From Azorinus chamasolen (lineage: Eukaryota > Mollusca > Bivalvia > Cardiida > Solecurtidae): a stretch of 64,000 nucleotides of DNA. The translations under genes and the position numbers were made by a program. Below are positions 31,701 to 46,700 of this stretch, one piece after another. A model generated the notes under the pieces. The model did not search any database, was not told where the DNA came from, and saw nothing but the letters and a program-made list of their open reading frames with translations. Each line of letters begins with the position of its first letter. The first letter of the stretch is position 1. Where the stretch lies: assembly GCA_963576725.1 (NCBI GenBank), contig OY755252.1:45361552-45425551 (forward strand). Direction: 5' to 3'.

Positions 31701-34700
31701 TAATCACCCTTAGGCTATGTAATCACTCAAATGCTATGTAAACACACATCCGCTATGTAATTACACACAGACACACACTATGTAATCACTCATACGTTAT
31801 GTGAACACTCATACGCTATGTAAATCACCCATACGATACGAGTATGTAACCACACACACGCTGTGACCACTCATACGCCGTGTAATCACTCACACGTTAT
31901 GTAATCACTCACAAGCTGTGATCACTCTTACGCTTTGTAATCACCCATACACTGTGTGGTCACTCATTCGCTATGTAATCACTCATCCGCTATTTAATCA
32001 CTTATACGCCCGCAGTAGTCAGCGCGTCAGTTGTGCAGATTTGTTGGTAGCAATCATTATTTTCAGGCGTTTAAGTTATATATTTTGCCTAATTTTCACA
32101 TAAATCAATTAACATCAATATCTTTAGAATAATGCTCACGTCCCACTTTCCATCAATTTATGTTATAGTGAGTGTTTGAATGATGAAGAAGCCAGAACTA
32201 ACTTAGAGTTTGGCACGCCCTATTATTACGTCACACTGCCATATTTGAAAGCCCGCACAAACACTTGTAGTATGATTTCCAAATATAGGCCGCGTTTCCG
32301 CCTTTCATTAAGGTGTTATGTAGTAAAATAGTAAGTAACGTTGATTTTGAATTGAATAGTTTCGAATTAGATTTGTTTTCGTGCAAATCAATTTTGAAGA
32401 CAGATCTTTTAGAAGGAGACTCGGTCGTCAGTTATTTAATATCAGTACTCAGTGGCTGATATACTCTGAAAAAACGCCGTGTCACTCTAAATGTCAATAT
32501 ACATACCGCTTCTAAAAACCGATGAAAGGTAACGTCAACAAAGTTAGAAACAATGAAGGAAAGATAATGGGTTATCATTATGTAACATTTCAGCAAGCTG
32601 TGTCTCATTTTGTTTATTATGCACGCATGCTATTCAAGAATTTTGTCTATGAACTATTCGTCTTGTTTCTTTTTCATACAAACAAAAACGGTCTCGTAAT
32701 AAACATTGCCAAATAAAGCTAACACCAGGCTGGGCAGGTCTTAAATTAAATTTCTTGCTTGCGCGGTTCCGCGTAAACACTAAATAATGAAATCTCGAAC
32801 TCTTAAGTGAATTAAGAATGAAAGTCTCGCCAAATCCAAAACTCTTAACAATTAAATCGGGCATACTTTTTCACATATCCGGCTTGATGATTGGTCGAAA
32901 CTCTAAGGCATTTTCAAATCACACATACATGTACTCAGAGTCTGATGTTAGTTGGCAAAATTATGAGCAGAGTACATCTTGGCGTATGTTTGAGACGATT
33001 CTAAAGAGTGGGCACAACATAGGGTTTGATAGAGAAATAATGGATATTTTTGGAACTGTTCTGATTTACATCTGTATATATATTTTGAGACTTTCAATTT
33101 ATTAACTTTCTTCAGAAAATAGTCGGTACCTGTGCTGATAAACCATGCTCTATGAAACAGAAATGTGTCCCATCACAGCCATATTTGTGCAAAGGTAAGA
33201 TACATTCCATGTTATGCATTTTGTGACATCGCTTTGAAACAATTGGCGTGTTGCCTAGGATCTGCCAATAAACGTTTTACTTCTTACCACGCTGCATTTC
33301 CAAATGGAATTTTCCAAAATTCAAACAGGTCAAATTTATGGTGAGTAGTTATGGATTTCCCTAAGGATAAGTGTACCATGACAAACAGTGCAGACCCTGG
33401 TGAGAGGGATCCTCTAGAATCCATCTCATCTGGATATACACTGTTGGCACAGTGCATTAGTGACTCGTGTCCCGCACTGTAAGGGTTAATCCTTTACCCG
33501 CTGTTCTTTACCAGGCTCGTATTTTCAAACAGTTTGGATCCAGATGAGATATCGAAAAGTCATGGAGTAAAGTCGCCCGTACTTCATTCTCATTGTTGTT
33601 ATATTTTCCGATCCTTTAGTTTCGGTGTTATTAGTTATGAAAACTAAATACCGCTTAAGCCGATGCGAGGGGCCTGAGTAGTGTAGCACTTTTAATAACT
33701 GTCCATTACCCAATCAAGCCGCGTCTGTAATTTTCCCTTTTCACATTGCTGGATGTCTTATCTTCTAAATTAAGCATGGTTCGTACGGGCTGATATTCTG
33801 TTACAAACTTGATCAGTATAGTTTTTACCCTTTCTCCTGCCAAACCCGACTTGACTAGAATTTGCAAACACCTTAGATCCAGATGTTACGTCAGGTAACG
33901 CAACATCTCGCCAGAATCCAAGCTGTTTGACGCTCGGTCAGGTCGTCAGAATCCAAGCTGTTTGATACTCGGTCAAATTGGAACTGGGGGAAAATCGCAC
34001 TTGGTCCAAATTTGAGTAGAAACATTTTTTTCAGTTTAGGATAAGAGATCATTAAGTTATAGCTTATATAGTAAAAATCCTCTAAACCGGAATTCTGGTA
34101 GTGAAGAAATTATATTTATTTAGGCAGGTGGGTACTTACTTCATCATGGAGATATTCATGCAGAAAGCCTATCAAGTAGCTCTTTCACCAGCCACTTGTC
34201 TCCAAGATCGATATCTATACTACATTGAACGTACGGTTAAGAGGGATTTTACTGTATCGTAATAGGCTGGGTCCTAGTAGTGGTTACCGTAGCATCCCCC
34301 TAGACTTTTTTTCATGGGTACCAAGTTTTTCGTTGGGGTCCTCAGAATATATTTTGAGCATGCCCCCCCCCCCCCTCAAAAAATAAGTTTGTCACAGCTA
34401 TGTTTTATTTAACGGTTTCCATGGTAACCCGAGGTAATTTTCGAAACTACCTTGGTTCAGAAAATGCGTTATAACTTTGCTTTTAGAAGCAATAGAAGGA
34501 CAAAACAAGTACCAAAGTAAAGCAGAGACATGTAGCTTGAATATGATATATGATTTTTATTAATATTCATAAATGCATTCTTATGAATATTAATGAGGAA
34601 GTGAACAAATGCGTTTTTTTTTAAAAAAAAAGGAGTTGTTGTTTAGTCTGAGAGGCTTATTAATGCACAGAAATTATTGAGTTTAGGTTTAAGTTGTTTG

Positions 34701-37700
34701 TTGGGGTCCTCAGAACACATTTTGAGTATTTTCCCAAATAATTTTGTCCCATCTATGTTTTATTTAACGGTTTCCATGGTAACCCGAGTTAATTTCGAAA
34801 CATCCCTGGTTCAGAAAATGCGTAATAACTTTGCTTTTAGAAGCAATAGAAGGACAAAACAAGTACCAAAGTAAAGCAGAGACATATAGCTTGAATATGA
34901 TATATGATTTTATCAATATTCATAAATGCATTCTTATGAATATTAATGAGAAAGTAAAAAAATGCGTTTTTTAGAAAAAAGAGTTTGTTATTTAGTCTGA
35001 TAGGCTTATTAATGCACAGAAATGATTGAATTTAGGTTTAAATTGTTCATTGGGGTCATCAGAACACATTTTGAGCATTCTCCTAAAGTAATTTTGTCCC
35101 ATCTATGTTTTATTGAACGGTTTCCATGGTAACCCGAGGTAAATTTCGAAACATCATTGGTTCAAAAAACGCGTAATAACTTTGCTTTTAGAGGCAATAG
35201 AAGGACAAAACAAAAACAGAAGTAAGCAGAGACATATAACTTAATTATGATATATAATTTTAATAATATTCATATATGATTGCTTATTAATATTAATGAG
35301 GAAGTATAAAAAAATCCGCTTTTTTAGAAAAAGGAGTTTGTTCTTTAGTCTTAGAGGCCTATTGATGCACAAAAATTATTAATTTCAGGTTTAAATTGTT
35401 CGTTGGGGTCCACAGAACACAATTTGAGCATTCCCCAAAATAATTGTGTCCCAGCTATGTTTTTTTAACGGTTTCCATGGTAACCCGAGGTAAATTTCGA
35501 AACATACGTGGTTAAAAAATGCGTCATAACTTTGCTTTTAGATGCAAAAGAAGGACAAAAACCTAAATAAAGCAAAGACATATAACTTGAATATGATATG
35601 TAATTTAACTAATTTTCATAAATGTATTCTTATGAATATTAATGGGGAAGTAAAGCAATCCAGTTTTTGTTTAGAAAAAAAGGAGTTTATTGTTTAGTCT
35701 GAGAGGCCTATTAATAAACAGTTATTGAATTCATGTTTGAATGTTTTCATATGATCAACCATCTTTGTTTCAGGTAATATTTCTATAAAGCATGTATATT
35801 TCAGCTAATTTGCATATAATGTGCGTACAGGAATAAGCAATTTTCTATGAGCATTGTATTTAGTATTATTTTGAGTATAATATCTTTTCTGTGATTTATT
35901 TTACGTAAAATACCAGATATTGTACCAAAACAGACGAGAGCAGAGGATTATTACTTTGTGTATATAATTGATTTGTTCATGCCTTTTGAACATATTTATG
36001 AATATTAATGAGATGTAAAAATAAACACACTTAAATGAACTGTTCTTATCTGTTATTTAATTAAAATCTAAAAATTCAAAGTTATTTAGAAGAAATCCCC
36101 TCTCTCCGGAGAGAGGAGGCTGTCGACCCAGAGGGACAAGCCATCCCTTCTCTACAATAGAGAGGGTCGAAGGGTCCTGGGTGATAGTGCGCCACATTAA
36201 TGAAGGGTCGGATCGGAAGGGGCAGAAAGGGCGTGTCCCTAGGGCTGGGGCCTAGAAGGCCCAGAACCCATAGGGCGGGAAGGGAAGGAACCCTGAGATG
36301 CCAGTCCTGAGTAAGGGGGAAAAGGGAAGGGTCCTAACCGGCTCTTGGCCGACCCCGCTGAGGGGCAGAATATGGTCTGGTTGTCTTACCTTTCTTGGGA
36401 GGTCCCGTAAGAGGCGTACATTCAACCTTAGGGATTTTCAAAAAAGTAAAACCAGACCCGAAGCGGGAGGGTTCCTAGTAGAAGCCCTGTCAGCTCTTTC
36501 TCCTTAACGTCGCCACCGAAAAGTAGTTCGGAGGCAAAGAGATATGCCCACAGCTCGTCCCTCGACTTGTCCTGCAGACTAGAGGACGGTGTCACGGCGA
36601 CCGCGGAGCATATTCGCTGTCGATGTGAACCATTGGCCCAAGGCCAGTCGGGTCGATGAGGGGATCTGATAAAACATCCCAGGTCGATTTTCAATTGAAG
36701 CCGGAGGCCTAAGAGTTTAGCGGACATGGTCCACCCAGTTGTCGGGCTGGCACAAAAATCTTCGTCCAGGTCAGGCAAACGGGAAAGAAGTCCCCTGGAA
36801 GGAGAAGGATACTCCCTAGACTTAATTAGGTTAGGGGGGTCCACGTTTTCAACTGACACTAGCACGGAAGAGGATAGAGGACCCCTGTGAATAGGATTCG
36901 GGGGTCTAGGGCAGACAAAGGGTGGCAGGATTCTAAAACAATCTTCACACGCCTTCTCTATAGAAAAATATTGATGTTCAGAATCATCTAAAGAAGAAGA
37001 GGACTAAGCCCCATCTAAATCTGAGTGAGAGGCTTCCACAGAGTCTGATTCCCTTAAAAAATAGGATCATCCTTAGGAGCCATAATGGACAACCTGTCCG
37101 CCTGCTCTCACTCAGAATCCGCCCTGGTGAACGCCACGGATGGCAGCATCCGGGAGGAGTGGGACCCGCCACAGACATAGAAGTGTGGACTGTGGGTTCA
37201 CGTGAGAGCTATTCTCCCTCTAGGGATGAACTCACATTATGCCCTGAGTGGGATGTAATCCAGAACGGGCTTGGGGGTGGGGGGGGGGGAGGGAGCCGAG
37301 AGGAAAGGGAAATGGGGATCACTGAGGGGGAATCGCATGATCTTGATGGTCAGGTCGCCAGTTAGGTGAAGCTTGCTGGTTACCAGAATGAGTATCGGCT
37401 AGCGAGAGCGACCAGCCGGCGAATCTGAGGAGGAAGAGCGATGTCTTCGCATAGAAGAGTAATGGTAAGACCTCGATATGCGCCTGCGATGAGAACGGTG
37501 CGAGTTCCGGTTCCCATTAGAAGAATAAGGTTTTTTACGCATCTTACTGGGTGGGGTGGGATGGGGGCTGGGGGAGTCCGAAGTGTACTCAGAAGATGAA
37601 GAGTAATTGCAGGGTCTAGACGACCATTTTAGCCATAGCAGCTTCCTGTTAACTTTCACCACTGTAATGCGGTGTAGGGACAGAATTCCCAGTAGAAAAG

Positions 37701-40700
37701 ATTGGACTGGTAGATTTACCGGTCCACTTCAGTATCCCGGTCCAAAGGACCGGACCGGGCCACCGGAGGACCGTTGGAGAGCAAACTTAGGACACCGGGC
37801 CAAAGAATACACAGCGGGGACTCGGTAGACCGGTCTGCCGGTGACGTCATGACACGTGAGCACTAACACCAGGGCACCGGGGACCGGTGACAGATAACTG
37901 GGCCACACAGCAAGCGGACCGGGAGACCTGGCAACACTAGTACCTGGGACCAGAACAAAGGGCACCATTCAAGTGGTAAACGGGGAACCCGCGCCCGGGC
38001 CAGCAGTTGGGTGCCGAGCTGCAACTAACAACTGGGGAATACACTGCACAACAGGGGCTGTTGATGAAAGAGATTTTAAAGAAGAAGCAGGCTTCTTCTG
38101 AGCTTTAGAGGACATTGATCTGTCTGTTGCGAGGGAGTCGCTGACCAAAGAGAAGAATACTTCTTCCGTCGGGCAGCAAGCTCCCACGTCACCCCTGTCC
38201 AGAGGGATGAAACTGGACAGGGAGATGAAGCGGAGCATCCGCAGCAGGCCAGACACACTTAATGAGTTGTCCAGCCTGCCGTGATATGCCCGCAAGAAGC
38301 CTTGCGTTGCTCTGACATGCTGTGGTAAATAATCAAGCAAATGCATACGACATCGGGGGTAAGTTCGAAGTCACGCAATGCTAACATGGGTAAACATAAA
38401 CTGATTATTGCAGCCGAGATGCTATATACTTTCTATTGTATTGCAAAACACTCATAAAAGTAATATCTTTCATAAAACATGCACGAGGCTCAATTCCTCC
38501 GCTGTATTTTCTTACAGAAATGTGTTGTTCACATACATGTATATTGCAATATAATAGAAAACTTACTTTCCTACAACAGTTTACTTTCTCATTAATGTTC
38601 ATAATTTTGAAAATAATATTCATTATCTACATATCTATATACATGAACATCAATATCTCTTTTTCAGTCAGTATCAAGCTCTGTACTGGTTAACTAAAAT
38701 AATCTAAGATAAAAAGGACAGCTCATTCAAGTGTGTTTATTTTTACATGTCATTAATATTCATAAATATGCATTAATATTCATGAACCCGAAGTAATGAC
38801 CCTCTGCTCTTGTCAATTCTTGTTCAATATCTGGTATATTACGTAAAATAAATAATAGAAAAGATAGTACACTCGAAACAATGCTAAATATAGTGCTTAT
38901 GTTAAATTGCTTATTCATTTACACACGTTATATGCAAATTAGCTTAAATATACATGTTTTTAGAAATATTACATGAACCAAAGATTGTTTTCTTTGTATG
39001 ATGATATTAAAACATTTAAACCTGAATTCAATAACTCTTTGTATATTATTAGGCCTCTCAGACTAAAAATAAACTCGTTTTACTAAAAACGCATTTTTTA
39101 CTTCCTCATTAATATTCATAAGAATGCATTATGAGTATTAATAGAATTACATATCGTATTGAAGCTATATGTCTCTGCTTTACTTTGGTTCTTGTTTTGT
39201 CCTTCTATTGCCTCTAAAAGCAAAGTTATGACGAATGTTTCTTAATCAAGATAGTTTCAAGATTGTGTTCTGAGGACCCCAACGAACAATTTAAACCTGA
39301 ATAATTCAAAAGACTAAACAACAAGCTCCTTTTTCTAAAAAGCGGAATTGTTTACTTTCTTATTAATATTCATAAGTAATACTATATGAATATTATTAAT
39401 ATTATATATCATATTCAAGCTATATGTCTCTGCTTTACTTTGGTACTTGTTTTGTTCTTCTATTGCCTCTAAAAGCAAAGTATCTCAGTGTTGTTATACC
39501 TTCTGATCCTTCGAGATCATGAATTTCAGTACTTCTTGTTCTGAAAATTGAATACCGCTTAAGCCGGTGCTAGGGGGGCGTGAGCAGTGTTGCACTTTCA
39601 ATTACTGCTCATGAACAGACTCAATAAAACCGAGTCTGCAATTTTCTCTTTTTGTGTTGCAATGTTTGCTTTCGGGGGATCACTACTCTTCAGAATTTAT
39701 AATCTTCACAACAGCAGGTGTTAAGTGCTTGTGTGGCGGCCGTAAAATGTCGCCCCGTACTTCATTCTCAGTGTTGTTATACCTTCTGATCCTTCGAGAT
39801 CATGAGTTTCAGTACTTCTTGTTCTGAAAATTGAATACCGTTTAAGCCGGTGGTAGGGGGCGTGAGCAGTTTTGCACTTTCAATTACTGCTCATGAACAG
39901 ACTCAATAAAACCGAGTCTGCAATTTTCTCTTTTTGTGTTGCAATTTTTGCTTTCGGGGGATCACCACCCTTCAGAATTTATTACGCATTTTCTGAACCA
40001 AGGTAGTTTCGAAATTTAACTCGGGTTACAATGGAAACCATTTAATAAAACATAGATGGGACAAAATTATTTGGGGATGTGTTCTGAGGACCCCAACGAA
40101 CAACTTAAACCCAAACTCAATAATTTCTGTGCATTAATAAGCCTCTCAGACTAAACAACAAACTCCTTTTTTCTAAAAAAACGCATTTTTTTACTTCCTC
40201 ATTAATATTCATAAGAATGCATTTATGAATATTAATAAAAGCATATATCATATTCAAGCTATATGTCTCTGCTTTACTTTGGTACTTGTTTATGACGCAT
40301 TTTCTGAACCAATGTAGTTTCGAAAATTACCCCGGGTTACCATGGAAACCGTTAAATAAAACATAGCTGTGACAAACTTATTTTTTGGACATGCTCAAAA
40401 TGTGTTCTGAGGACCCCAACGAACAATTTGGTACCCATGAAAAAAAGTCTAGGGGGGATGCTACGGTAACCACTACTAGGACCCAGCCTATAATAAATAT
40501 GTTAACCTATGCCTGCTACAAAAATATGCTTGGATCAGCACTTATCTGTTCTACCTATCTGTTCCAGTTTTTACGTGCTTGTGATTCAATTAAAACTTAG
40601 GGTTGTGTAGTTCTTAAGGCATTGTTATGACTAGAGCATTTGCTGCTATTGTGCAAATGCTCTATCTATTACAATGCAGGTCGCGCTTAGCAGGCAAATG

Positions 40701-43700
40701 GTTAATAGTCAAAGTCAGATTTTGTGAATTTCATTTAACAATACAGGTTATTGCGATATCCCAGTATCAGTCGAAGGTGCATCTGTTGACGACGGGGGAC
40801 AGGTTCAGGGGTCCGTGAGAACGTACAAGTGCGAGGGGATGCGTATCCCAAGCTCGAGCCACACTTCAGTCACGTGCCAGGCAACTTCGGAATGGTCAGA
40901 AGTAAAGTTCCGATGTATAGGTCAGTATAGGCAGGGCTTTGTTTTAAACATTTCCTCAATGAATGTACAAAAATGAGTAATGCAGGAAACACCACATACA
41001 GAACAAACAGTCGCCCGAACAGCAACACAAGGAAACAGCAAATGTACATAACTATAGAAACATCAAGAGGCGCACAAAGACAAAACAAACATACAATAGG
41101 GGGAAGATGGAAGTACCGCCTTGGAACGGTCAGTGACAAAAGTCACTGGGGGGTTAAACCGGTTTATGGGCGCCCAGCCTCACACTTATTCCATCCCCAC
41201 ACTTATTCCATCCCCACCAGAAACTATTGAATCATATCTTTATTATATCATAAGCAGACAGAGCAGATCCTGTTAAGACGGTTCCTATAGGAGCTGTCTG
41301 TACTGGCTCTTCTCTGTTTACAAATGCATAAAATGTTTTATATGAAGGAGACAGTTGAGGTGCCAACTGAAACTTGTTCAGCTGTGATAGTTGATATCTT
41401 CCGAAATATATTTTTCAGAACAACGCATCTTGATGGAGCCGTCTGATCAGGGTTTGTCCTCTTATCTTATGAAACACATATCGATGTTTCTGCATTTACC
41501 GACATGCCCACAACAATTTCTGCTAATATTTCAATTTACAAAATAATCTTATTGTGTCACACTCTCAATGGATAATAATAATAAAAACTCAAGCCGTGAC
41601 TGTCATGTATACGAGTAAAGTTTAATGAATAAATTTCTATACAATTTCAGTTGAATTTCCTTTTATAAATGTCCTAAAATGGTTCTGTGGTAAAATAGCC
41701 AAAATCTACCTAATTTTTATATTTCCCTGCGGAACTCTCACGAGCTCAATACCCTAACAAAGTCTGAAGCCAAGAACACCTCTCTATGCCAGTGCGCCGC
41801 TTTTTATAACAACCCAAAAGGAAAGGCGGGTTCAAATTATAATATCATTTGCAAGCTCCCCGATAGGCTAAGAGTTGAGCTACGACCTGTCAATCAACAA
41901 GTTCGAACCCTGATCAGCACGTGCAGGATGACAAGCACCCCGTGATGTTTTAAAGAGCGCAATAACTTTTGAGTTACTTAACATAGTAACATGAACTGGT
42001 CACACCTCGGCCAAAGCACTTAAATCTTAAATGGCTCTTTACAAATGAGGCCTTCACAAAAGTTGACTTTGTTTATTTACACTGTTTGTCTTTTAGGATG
42101 GGGATGGAATAAGGGTGAGGTTGGGCGCCCATAAACCGGTTTAAACCCCCGGTGACTTTTGTCACTGACCGTTCCAAGGCGGTACTTCCATCTTCCTCCT
42201 ATTGTATGTTTGTTTTGTATTTGTGCGTCTCTTGTTGTTTTTTCTACCCATGTACATTTGCTGTTTCCTTGTGTTGCTGTTCGGGCGAGTGTTTGTTCTG
42301 TATGTGGTATTTCCTGCATGACTCATTTTTGTACTTTTGTGAGTGATGGGCAGGGTACTAACACTTAATATCGGGAGCATTAGCAAATATACTGGGACAG
42401 ATGATATTGTTACAATTGCTCGTGACGGCCTAATCTGTTAATAGATATGCATGAGGTAAAGGGTTGATACACCAGCACCGCACCAAACCAAACTCTTTCA
42501 CAGAGCTGCAAATAAATGTACGTACCAAAATACTGAAATCGTCATGTCTCCAACAAACCATAGAATGTGACCACTCTTTAGAAGAGACAATTCTAAGGAG
42601 TGGTTACAGTATATGGTTTAGATTTCCTTGAAAAATAAAATACGCATCTTATCTGGACGTTTTCACGTTTTCGTGTTCAACTCGTTGTCGGTTTCTACAA
42701 CAGATCCTCAGTGCCAATATATTGCCCGACCTGGAAACAGAGAACGCATGTTGATCAAGTGTCAGCCATACTCCGAAGGAATGTTAACAGTCTCTAGTTT
42801 CAAAGCTATTATTTATTGCTCACCGCACACCTTCGTGATAGGTAATTTTCCATTCCTACGCATTTTAGAAAATTGTACTCAAGTATTTAAAGTAAAACCA
42901 TCAAAGTAACTTTGCATAAATTATTTGGTTGATAGTAAATGATGTTAAATAAAAAATAGGTACAGCTTTAATAAGATAAGATTTCATAACCATGAAGATG
43001 TATGAGGGAACAATAGTATACATCATATGATCAAATGCACACTTCGATGTAGACAATGCGGACAAAAATCCCCATGCCTGTTCAACTATTATCGTGAGTA
43101 TATGCTGAAACCACATTGAATTTGAAAGCAACATACCACCTACCTGTACTAATCCAAAAGTTTGGATTTGAAATGAAGAAATATATTCAAAATAAATTGT
43201 ACTAATCGACAACAACGGCAGATGGGAAATATGCGTAGTTAAAGCGCTGGTCACATATGCGTTAAGTAACGTAGCTTAACGTACTTGGGAATAGATACGT
43301 TAATTGTTAAAACGTTAAATGTACAGTCGGCTGAGCGGTCATTCGGACTGAAAGTAGACTATAACTAGGTACTTTACTTTTTTTAATTACAAGTTAAAGT
43401 AGGTTAAAGTAAGTTAAAGAATATTAAACTAGGGCCAATAATGACAGTATTATTATGTTCAAGTCCGTTGAGGTACGTTTAAGTACAGCAAAGCGGGTAA
43501 AAATACGTTAAAGTACGAAAGCAAAGGCATCCATCTAAAAAGGGACAATTGCAGACTCGGTTTACTTCACAACAGCAGGTGTTAAGTGCTTGTGTGGCGG
43601 TTGTAAAAGGTCGCCCCGTACTTCATTCTCAGTGTTGTTATATTTTCTGGTCCTTCGGGATCAACAGTTTTGATGTTAATCGTTTTGAATACTAAATAAG

Positions 43701-46700
43701 GATGACTTCTCTGTAAATTCCTGGTTGTGGAATAGTCGGGTTTTAGTCTTTCTGAATTATATCGTCAGCTCAAATGTAATACATCAACTGTTGATGATAT
43801 TAAGGAGCTGTTCAGCCTCACTAATTGTTTTACAGAACAGAATTGTGTCGGTCCAAAAGCCAAATTATGGCTTATGTTGATTGTTGTGACGTTAAATAAG
43901 TATTCGATGTTTTTAGTTTTGAAAATTGAATACTGCTTAAGCCGGTGCTAGGGGGCGTGATTAGTGTTGCAATTTTAATTACTACTCACGAACAGACTCA
44001 ATAAAACCGGGTCTGCAATTTTATCTTTTTGCATTTCTACTTTTGCTTTCGAAGGATCACCCATTTTCAGAATATATTTACTGAGTCTGTTCATGAGCAG
44101 TTATGAAAAGTGCAACACTACTAACGCCCCCTAGCACCGGCTTAAGCGGTATTCAATTTTCAAAACTAATAACATCGTACACTTATTTAACGTCACAACA
44201 ATCAACATAAGCCATAATTTGGCTTTTGGACCGACACAATTCTGTTCTGTAAAACAATTAGTGAGGCTGAACAGCTCCTTAATATCATCAACAGCAGATG
44301 TATTACATTTGACCCGACGATATAATTCAGAAAGACTAAAACCCGACTATTCCACAACCAGGAATTTACAGAGAAGTCATCCCTATTTAGTATTCACGGC
44401 TATGATCCATGTTTCAGACTTATTGTTTCCCCCTATTGTGTGTTTGTTTTGTCTTTGTGCGTCTCTTGTTGTTTTTATAGTTATGTACATTTGCTGTTTC
44501 CTTGTTTTGCTGTTCGGGCGACTGTTTCTTCTGTATGTGGTGTTTTCTGCATTACTCATTTTTGTACTTCCCATACCTTGGGCATGATGTAACAAAAACA
44601 GAAAAGCAATGTTTCACAGAACACATGTCCAGATAGCAAGTGCTATCAACAAGTGAAATTAAATAAATAAGAAAATTGCGGACAGATAGTAATGCATATA
44701 TGCGAACAAGAATATCATTATTAGTATGTGTTCGATCTAGATGGGCATATGGTACACAGGCTACTATACATAATGATAAACAGTTGAAACAATTGGAAGA
44801 ATGTTGGTATCGTTTGCTAAGGGATATGATTAACGGAGGATAAAAATACTCGGTGAATCAAGAGGATGAGAACTTTAGCTTCGTATACACGAACAGAGAA
44901 GAAGTAGAAGAAATGATAAGAACAACACCGCTGCGTAATGTTGAATATGTACAGTACTTGAAATATATTGCTCATGCATGTAGATCTCAAAACAGCTCGA
45001 CCACAACGAAAATGCTGAAAGGGTGCAATATGATAATACCAAAGGCATTGAGAAAGAGAATACTCAATTACGTCCATGAGTCGCATCTAGGAATCGTGAA
45101 GTGCAAAGCGATGGAAAAGAAGTTCTTAAAACCAAAGGAATTGGAATATGTACAATTCCTGGGAAAACGGGTCAGTTCAAAGTGCAATGGACTGCCATGG
45201 TCATACGTGATAAAGTCGCCCGTAGGATAGTACTATCTCAGAAACTGGAAGCAGATAAAGCCACTCATGGTTCGACCTGTGTGTGTCACACCGACGGAAG
45301 ACATACACATACCGCCACAACAACAACAATCGCCGACTCTCGATCAGAGACCAAAGCCATACGTAACCAGATCTGACAGAACAGTAAACCCACCCAAAAT
45401 AGTTAAATAGTTGTATTTGGATATGGATTAGTTCTGGTGGTAGATTAAATGATAACAAATTGTGAAATCATTGTATTCAAGTTTTGGAATTAATTAGTTA
45501 TTCTGTGAGTTCTTGAATTTATTAAGTACCATTTCATTTGGATTAACAATGGTGGAATTAGCCGAGAAAGTAGATTTCGCTATTCAGTTTTGGATATAGA
45601 GTGCTAGATGGAGTAACTGTATAAGTCTACATGTAGTTATTTCAATAACCTCATTTCTTCCAAATACATAAATATTAGCATAGTTCTCAAGCAATATCCA
45701 TGGGAAATAGAGCTTCCTTTTGTTTGCCTTGCGTCTTTGTGCTTGTGGTTTGTTCATGTTGTGGAACGTTTGTCCCTGTTTCTTGTGTGTATTTTGGTGT
45801 TTTCTGTGTTCATTTCGTGTGTGTGTGTGCGTGTGCGTTTGGGTGTGTGGTTGTGTGTGTGTGTGTGTGTCATGCTGTCTATCGGTGTTTTGGTGGTGGT
45901 TGCGTCTTGCATGTGGCTTTGCCTGCTTGACTTTACTACTTTTCCATTTAAAACGAAATCAATTAGAGCATTTTGGCAGGCGATACTCCTAATTTCACTC
46001 TATGGTCATATGTTGTTTTATATGGTTAGTGTTTAATGTTTTGTATCTTGGTGTGCGTTTTGTCACGTTTTATCTTGTAATGATTTAGATTCTCGAACAA
46101 GAATTATTTATAACTTAAAGGGTCGTGGCTGAAGAATCAGGGTGTATCTTTATCGAAACCCAACACCATGCAACAGGACTTACAAACGTCCGTCTGCAAC
46201 ATATAGGCGTTATCAATTTATTCCGCGAATATTGGAAGAATTATTGTAAAAGTACAAAAATGAGTCATGCAGGAAACACCACATACAGAACAAACAGTCG
46301 CCCGAACAGCAACACAGGGAAACAGCAAATGTACATAACTATAAAAACAACAAGACAAGCACAAAGACAAAACAAACATGCAAAAGGGGGAAGATGGAAT
46401 GTAGGATTTAATGACATTAAGAGGTCTTCAAAAGTCTTTACCAAACTGCATGCATCCACTGTAAGTACATACGAATTTTCTACTTCGTACATAACCCTTC
46501 CTCATTATTTGATTAAATATAAACTAAATTAATCCAGAATATATGTACCCAAGACATAGAAAAACATTCTTGCATGCAATGCTAAAAACACTTTCTTAAC
46601 TGACGAACCAATGGCATATTACACCAACTGGACTTGCTCAGAAATTGAAATTTGCGAATCACTAACCTTTCGTACGTTATGGGAGTGCCATACACCGCCA

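Larger units (their letters stand above)
34265..40498. mobile_element. 6.2 kb foldback-like transposon (intron 2)
   Basis: Ends GGCTGGGTCCTAGTAGTGGT (34265) and its complement (40479-40498), with TA on each side. The two arms, about 1.8 kb each, are inverted copies along their full length. The left arm (34265-36068) has four tandem units of about 345 bp, recognisable by TTTCCATGGTAACCCGAG and TTGGGGTCCTCAGAACACA. The right arm (38690-40498) has fewer units because a family H dimer (39481-39979) interrupts it. The central 2.6 kb is GC-rich. Long inverted repeats built from tandem units around a loop match the architecture of foldback elements. No transposase recognised. Confidence 0.8.

Noticed and set aside
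36298..37828. Plus-strand frames in the foldback loop as genes
   Set aside because: Short, proline/glycine-rich consequences of GC-rich sequence; no start or domain support.
42901..43254. 117-residue minus-strand frame in intron 4
   Set aside because: Hydrophobic and AT-driven with no recognisable motif; not supported as a gene.
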